64,000 nt of DNA, from NCBI GenBank assembly GCA_001899305.1, contig MKWL01000015.1, forward strand, positions 62,001 to 126,000. The letters are read 5' to 3'. Position numbers and translations under genes: made by a program. Below are positions 60,801-64,000 of this stretch, in pieces; the first letter of the stretch is position 1; every line of letters starts with the position of its first letter. The stretch comes from Thiobacillus sp. 0-1251. GTDB taxonomy: Bacteria; Pseudomonadota; Gammaproteobacteria; Burkholderiales; Thiobacillaceae. Under the pieces are notes generated by a model that searched no databases, was not told the DNA's origin, and saw nothing but the letters and a program-made list of their open reading frames with translations.

Positions 60801-61643
60801 GTGAAACCTTTCCTGATCAGCCTGTTCGCAGTGTTTCTCACCTTCGCGTTCGCCACCCATGACGCCGAGGCCAGACGCCTCGGCGGCGGCAAGTCCTTCG
60901 GCATGCAGCGCAGCGCGCCCGCCAAACAGGAGGCCGCCCCTGCGCCGCAACGCCAGCAGACGGCCGGCACGCCGGCCCCGGCCACCCCGCAGAAACGCAG
61001 TTGGATGGGGCCGATCGCAGGACTGGCCGCGGGCCTCGGGCTTGCCGCCCTGGCTTCACACTTCGGCTTCGGCGAAGGAATGGCCAATTTCCTGATGCTG
61101 GCACTGCTGGCCATGGCTGCGTTCATGTTGTTCCGCTTCCTGATGCGCCGCTCTGCGCCCACAACGCCGGCCATGCAATATGCCGGCATGCCGGCTTCCG
61201 CAATGAACCCTGCATCCTCCAAGTTTGAGCAGGCGCCAGCCGGGGCATTCGGTAGCCCTATCCCCACCTTTCCGCCCGGATTTGACGCCGAGGCGTTCGT
61301 GCGCGAGGCCAAGCTCAACTTCATCCGCCTCCAGGCAGCCTTCGACGCCGGCAACCTGGACGACCTGCGCGCCTTTACCTCGCCCGAAGTCTTCGCCGAA
61401 ATCCGCATGCAACTGGCCGAGCGCGGCGCGGCTGCGCAAACCACGGACGTGATGGCGCTCGACGCCGAGGTGCTCGAAGCCACCGACGAGGATGGTCGCC
61501 ATGTGGTCAGCGTCCGTTTCACCGGGATGGTTCGCGAAACGGCCGACGACCTCGGCGCCACCCCGCTCGATGAGGTCTGGCACCTCAGCAAACCCGCCCA
61601 AGGCCAGGGCGGCTGGGTAATTGCCGGGATTCAGCAAGCATAA
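60801..61643 (+). CDS. Tim44-domain membrane protein
   Basis: 280 residues, GTG start. An N-terminal signal or anchor (FLISLFAVFLTFAFATHDAE) and a Pro/Ala/Gln-rich linker precede two membrane segments (GPIAGLAAGLGLAALAS, MANFLMLALLAMAAFMLF). The C-terminal Tim44-like domain runs from about residue 165 (FVREAKLNFIRLQAAFDAGN, then DEVWHLSKPAQGQGGWVIAG). The bacterial family is widespread and uncharacterised. Confidence 0.88.
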   Translation: MKPFLISLFAVFLTFAFATHDAEARRLGGGKSFGMQRSAPAKQEAAPAPQRQQTAGTPAPATPQKRSWMGPIAGLAAGLGLAALASHFGFGEGMANFLMLALLAMAAFMLFRFLMRRSAPTTPAMQYAGMPASAMNPASSKFEQAPAGAFGSPIPTFPPGFDAEAFVREAKLNFIRLQAAFDAGNLDDLRAFTSPEVFAEIRMQLAERGAAAQTTDVMALDAEVLEATDEDGRHVVSVRFTGMVRETADDLGATPLDEVWHLSKPAQGQGGWVIAGIQQA

Positions 61644-61984
61644 ACCCAGACAAAACAAGGCCTTGCGCACGAAAAACGTGCACAAGGCCCGTAATTGCGG
61701 CAATAGAAGCATCAACTTATGCACAGTTTTGACGCACGGGAACTTTTTTTGTGTCAAGACCTTGACAGTCGCACCTTGTTTATAAGTAACTGAATACTAT
61801 GGATTTGTCGGCCTGCCTGCTTTTTAGTCTTTAAGGCTGGCCCGCCTGAATACGGGCATTGGGGGCAATCGACACAAATCACCCACACAATTATCCACAG
61901 CCTGCGTGGACAACGCCAAATTACCCTTGGCTAACAATCAGTTAGTGAAACTTTCCCGATACCTGACCAAGATTCGCCACTAAC
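61644..61984. other. intergenic region upstream of priA: hairpin and DnaA boxes
   Basis: 341 bp without a gene. A hairpin (61659-61689, GGCCTTG-c-GCACG paired with its complement) lies 16 bp after the Tim44-like gene and probably ends its transcript. Two consensus DnaA boxes follow, at 61717-61725 (TTATGCACA) and 61891-61899 (TTATCCACA), within a comparatively AT-rich stretch. The priA promoter should lie here, but I cannot place it confidently. Confidence 0.6.
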
Positions 61985-64000
61985 ATGCCGTTCATCCTCC
62001 AGGTCGCGCTCGATACCCCGCTGCACCGGCTGTTCGACTATCGCCTGCCGGAGCAGCTGGGTCCGGTGCAGCCGGGTAGCCTGGTCGAAGTCCCGTTCGG
62101 CCGAACGCTACAAATCGGCGTCGCCCTGGAACGGCAGAGCGATAGCGCCATCGTGGCGGACAAGCTGCGCGACGTCATCCGCGTGCTGGACGATCGCCCC
62201 GCGCTGTCGCCCGACATCCTCCGCCTGGCACAGTTTTGCGCCGACTATTACCACTATCCGCTGGGTGCGATCCTGCTCGCCACGCTACCGCCACGCCTGC
62301 GCAATGCTGCGCCATTTGCCGCGGACACGCCCTGGCTGGTCGTGACCGAGGCAGGGCGGACGACCGAACCCCCCGCTCGTGCCCGTGCACAACGCGCCCT
62401 GCTCGACGTCTTGCGCGCGGCGCCGCAGGCGCGTGCGACATTGCGTGAACAGAAACAAGGCCGCCACGCCGCAGCGCTGGTTGCGGCCGGCTGGGCGGAA
62501 TGGTCGCGATTGCCGCCCGCTGCCGGCCATGCGCCACCGACCCAGGCGGCCCCTGCAGCGACCGTCGAGCAACAGGCTGCGCTCGACCGCCTGCTACCCG
62601 TGCTGAGGCCATTCGGCGTCCACCTCATACACGGCGTCACCGGCAGCGGCAAGACCGAGCTGTATCTGCGCCTGATCGATGTGGTGTTGGCAACAGGCCG
62701 GCAGGTGCTGGTGCTGATCCCCGAAATCGCCCTCACTCCGCAACTGGAACAACATTTCCGCCGTCGTTTTCCCGGGCGGCGCATCGCCACCCTGCACAGC
62801 GGCTTGAGCGAAACCGCGCGCGCGGAAAACTGGCTCGCCGCACCCGACTGCGACGTCCTGCTCGGCACCCGACTGTCCGTGTTCACGCCGCTTCCCCGGC
62901 TGGGATTGATCGTCGTCGACGAAGAGCACGACGCCTCGTTCAAGCAGCAGGACGGCCTGCGCTATTCGGCACGCGACGTCGCCATCGCCCGTGGGAAGCA
63001 GGCCGATATTCCTGTGATACTCGGCTCGGCCACGCCTTCGCTGGAAAGCTATGCGCAGGCCCTGAATGGCCGCTACCAGCTGATCGACCTGAAACAGCGC
63101 GCGATCAGCCAGGCGCAACTGCCGGACATCGAGCTCGTCGACCTGAAGCACATTCCGGTCGACAACGGCCTGACACGGCCCGCGCTACAGGCGCTGACTG
63201 ACACCCTGGCGCGCGGCGAGCAGAGCCTGGTCTTTCTCAACCGGCGCGGCTATGCCCCGGCGCTGTACTGCCCGAGCTGCGCGTGGGTGTCGCCCTGCCC
63301 GCGCTGCTCGGCGCGGCTGGTGCTGCACCGCACCTCGCACCGGCTGAAGTGCCATCACTGCGGATTCGAGACGCGCATCCCGCCCGAGTGCCCGAGTTGC
63401 GGCAACCCCGACCTCAAAGCCCTCGGCCAGGGGACGCAGCGACTGGAGGAAACGCTGGCCGCCTTCCTGCCTGCCGCACGCATTCGCCGCATCGACCGCG
63501 ACACCATGCGACCGCGCGCCTGGGCCGAGCTCGGCGAAGCGGTGCATGGCGGCGAAGTCGACATCCTGGTTGGCACGCAAATGCTGGCCAAGGGCCACGA
63601 TTTTCCCAACATGACGCTGGCGCTGATCCTCGACACCGACGGCGCCCTCTACAGCCCGGATTTCCGCGCCACCGAGCGCCTGTTCGCCCAACTGATGCAG
63701 GTAGCCGGGCGCGCCGGACGCGCCGACAAACCCGGCCGCGTACTGATCCAGACCGCTTTCCCCGACCACCCCTTGTTCCGCTATCTGCAGCGCCACGACT
63801 ACGCCGGCTATGCCCACACGCTGCTGGCCGAGCGCAAGCAGCTCGATCTGCCACCGTTCACCCGCCAGGTGCTGCTGCGCGCCGAAGCGACGACGATGGA
63901 TGCGGCGCTGGCCTTCCTGCAACACGCTGCGGCGCGGGCCCCGGACACGGCCGGCGTCAGCGTATTCGGCGCCACGCCGGCGCCGATGGCGCGCGTGGCC
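61985..64000 (+). CDS. priA: primosomal replication protein PriA, C-terminus cut by window edge
   Basis: 672 codons present. The N-terminal DNA-binding region begins FILQVALDTPLHRLFDYRLP. The helicase has Walker A GVTGSGKTELYLR, DEEH motif VVDEEHDASFKQQ, motif III LGSATPSLES, and the PriA zinc-binding cysteines (YCPSCAWVSPCPRC, CHHCGF, CPSCG). QVAGRAGRADKPG is motif VI. PriA restarts collapsed replication forks. The frame is open to the window edge. Confidence 0.96.
   Translation, partial: MPFILQVALDTPLHRLFDYRLPEQLGPVQPGSLVEVPFGRTLQIGVALERQSDSAIVADKLRDVIRVLDDRPALSPDILRLAQFCADYYHYPLGAILLATLPPRLRNAAPFAADTPWLVVTEAGRTTEPPARARAQRALLDVLRAAPQARATLREQKQGRHAAALVAAGWAEWSRLPPAAGHAPPTQAAPAATVEQQAALDRLLPVLRPFGVHLIHGVTGSGKTELYLRLIDVVLATGRQVLVLIPEIALTPQLEQHFRRRFPGRRIATLHSGLSETARAENWLAAPDCDVLLGTRLSVFTPLPRLGLIVVDEEHDASFKQQDGLRYSARDVAIARGKQADIPVILGSATPSLESYAQALNGRYQLIDLKQRAISQAQLPDIELVDLKHIPVDNGLTRPALQALTDTLARGEQSLVFLNRRGYAPALYCPSCAWVSPCPRCSARLVLHRTSHRLKCHHCGFETRIPPECPSCGNPDLKALGQGTQRLEETLAAFLPAARIRRIDRDTMRPRAWAELGEAVHGGEVDILVGTQMLAKGHDFPNMTLALILDTDGALYSPDFRATERLFAQLMQVAGRAGRADKPGRVLIQTAFPDHPLFRYLQRHDYAGYAHTLLAERKQLDLPPFTRQVLLRAEATTMDAALAFLQHAAARAPDTAGVSVFGATPAPMARVA

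Noticed and set aside
61644..61984. Chromosomal origin (oriC) upstream of priA
   Set aside because: Only two clear DnaA boxes, no obvious unwinding element with repeats, and no dnaA, dnaN, gidA or parAB nearby.

Overview
The window is about 65% GC, gene-dense and almost entirely chromosomal housekeeping in character. The protein families and gene orders (miaB-ybeZ-ybeY-corC, zapA-6S RNA-ygfA, gltBD, hemE, priA, qseEGF) point to a betaproteobacterium. A Thiobacillus-like or related member of the Nitrosomonadales is my guess, from memory of such genomes rather than any search. Both ends cut a gene: metK on the left (C-terminus missing) and priA on the right (C-terminus missing).

Layout. 1-4 kb: metK, a methyltransferase and a pteridine reductase on the minus strand, with a MidA-type methyltransferase divergent. 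4-8.3 kb: the miaB-ybeZ-ybeY-corC operon (tRNA thiomethylation, RNA maturation, Mg/Co handling) and a DUF202 protein. 8.4-11.3 kb: tRNA-Met, an unknown protein, gluQ (tRNA queuosine modification) and a glycosyltransferase. 11.3-19.7 kb: a cobalamin locus. A minus-strand operon (two unknown proteins, an FhuF-like Fe-S protein, BtuF, BtuC, BtuD) leads toward the adenosyltransferase CobO/BtuR, and a divergent BtuB-type receptor lies behind a cobalamin riboswitch. 19.8-21.2 kb: a short coiled-coil protein, zapA, 6S RNA and ygfA. 21.2-25.9 kb: a complete livFGMHK branched-chain amino acid transporter. 26-30.7 kb: cytochrome c, a DUF2189 membrane protein, a YyaL-type protein, an ankyrin protein and an orphan ParA.

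30.7-34.8 kb: an in-frame fusion of dihydroxy-acid dehydratase (IlvD) with a hexose-6-phosphate mutarotase-like domain, then lgt, a VanZ-like gene and tRNA-Ala(CGC). 34.9-37 kb: a low-GC insertion carrying one KAP-type NTPase directly behind the tRNA. 37-43.8 kb: a GGDEF-EAL protein and an exported molybdenum hydroxylase with its maturation factors. 44-51.7 kb: an Ala-rich exported protein, an exo/endonuclease-phosphatase family protein and gltBD. 51.7-59.5 kb: qseE-qseG-qseF followed by a run of small exported proteins. 59.6-64 kb: hemE, a Tim44-like protein and priA.

Most notable. (1) Directly downstream of qseF, whose product has the GAFTGA loop for sigma-54, two intergenic regions each carry a correctly spaced -24/-12 promoter. 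The second also has a perfect TGTC-N10-GACA site (the motif described for GlrR/QseF) and a consensus IHF site. The genes behind these promoters encode a 55-residue DUF1328 membrane protein and an exported EF-hand protein, which suggests a local envelope regulon. (2) The cobalamin operon carries an FhuF-like reductase and two families I cannot name, beside an AT-rich intergenic region with a 20-bp inverted repeat. (3) The IlvD-mutarotase fusion. (4) A near-consensus promoter whose predicted start coincides with an ATG (a likely leaderless mRNA upstream of zapA).
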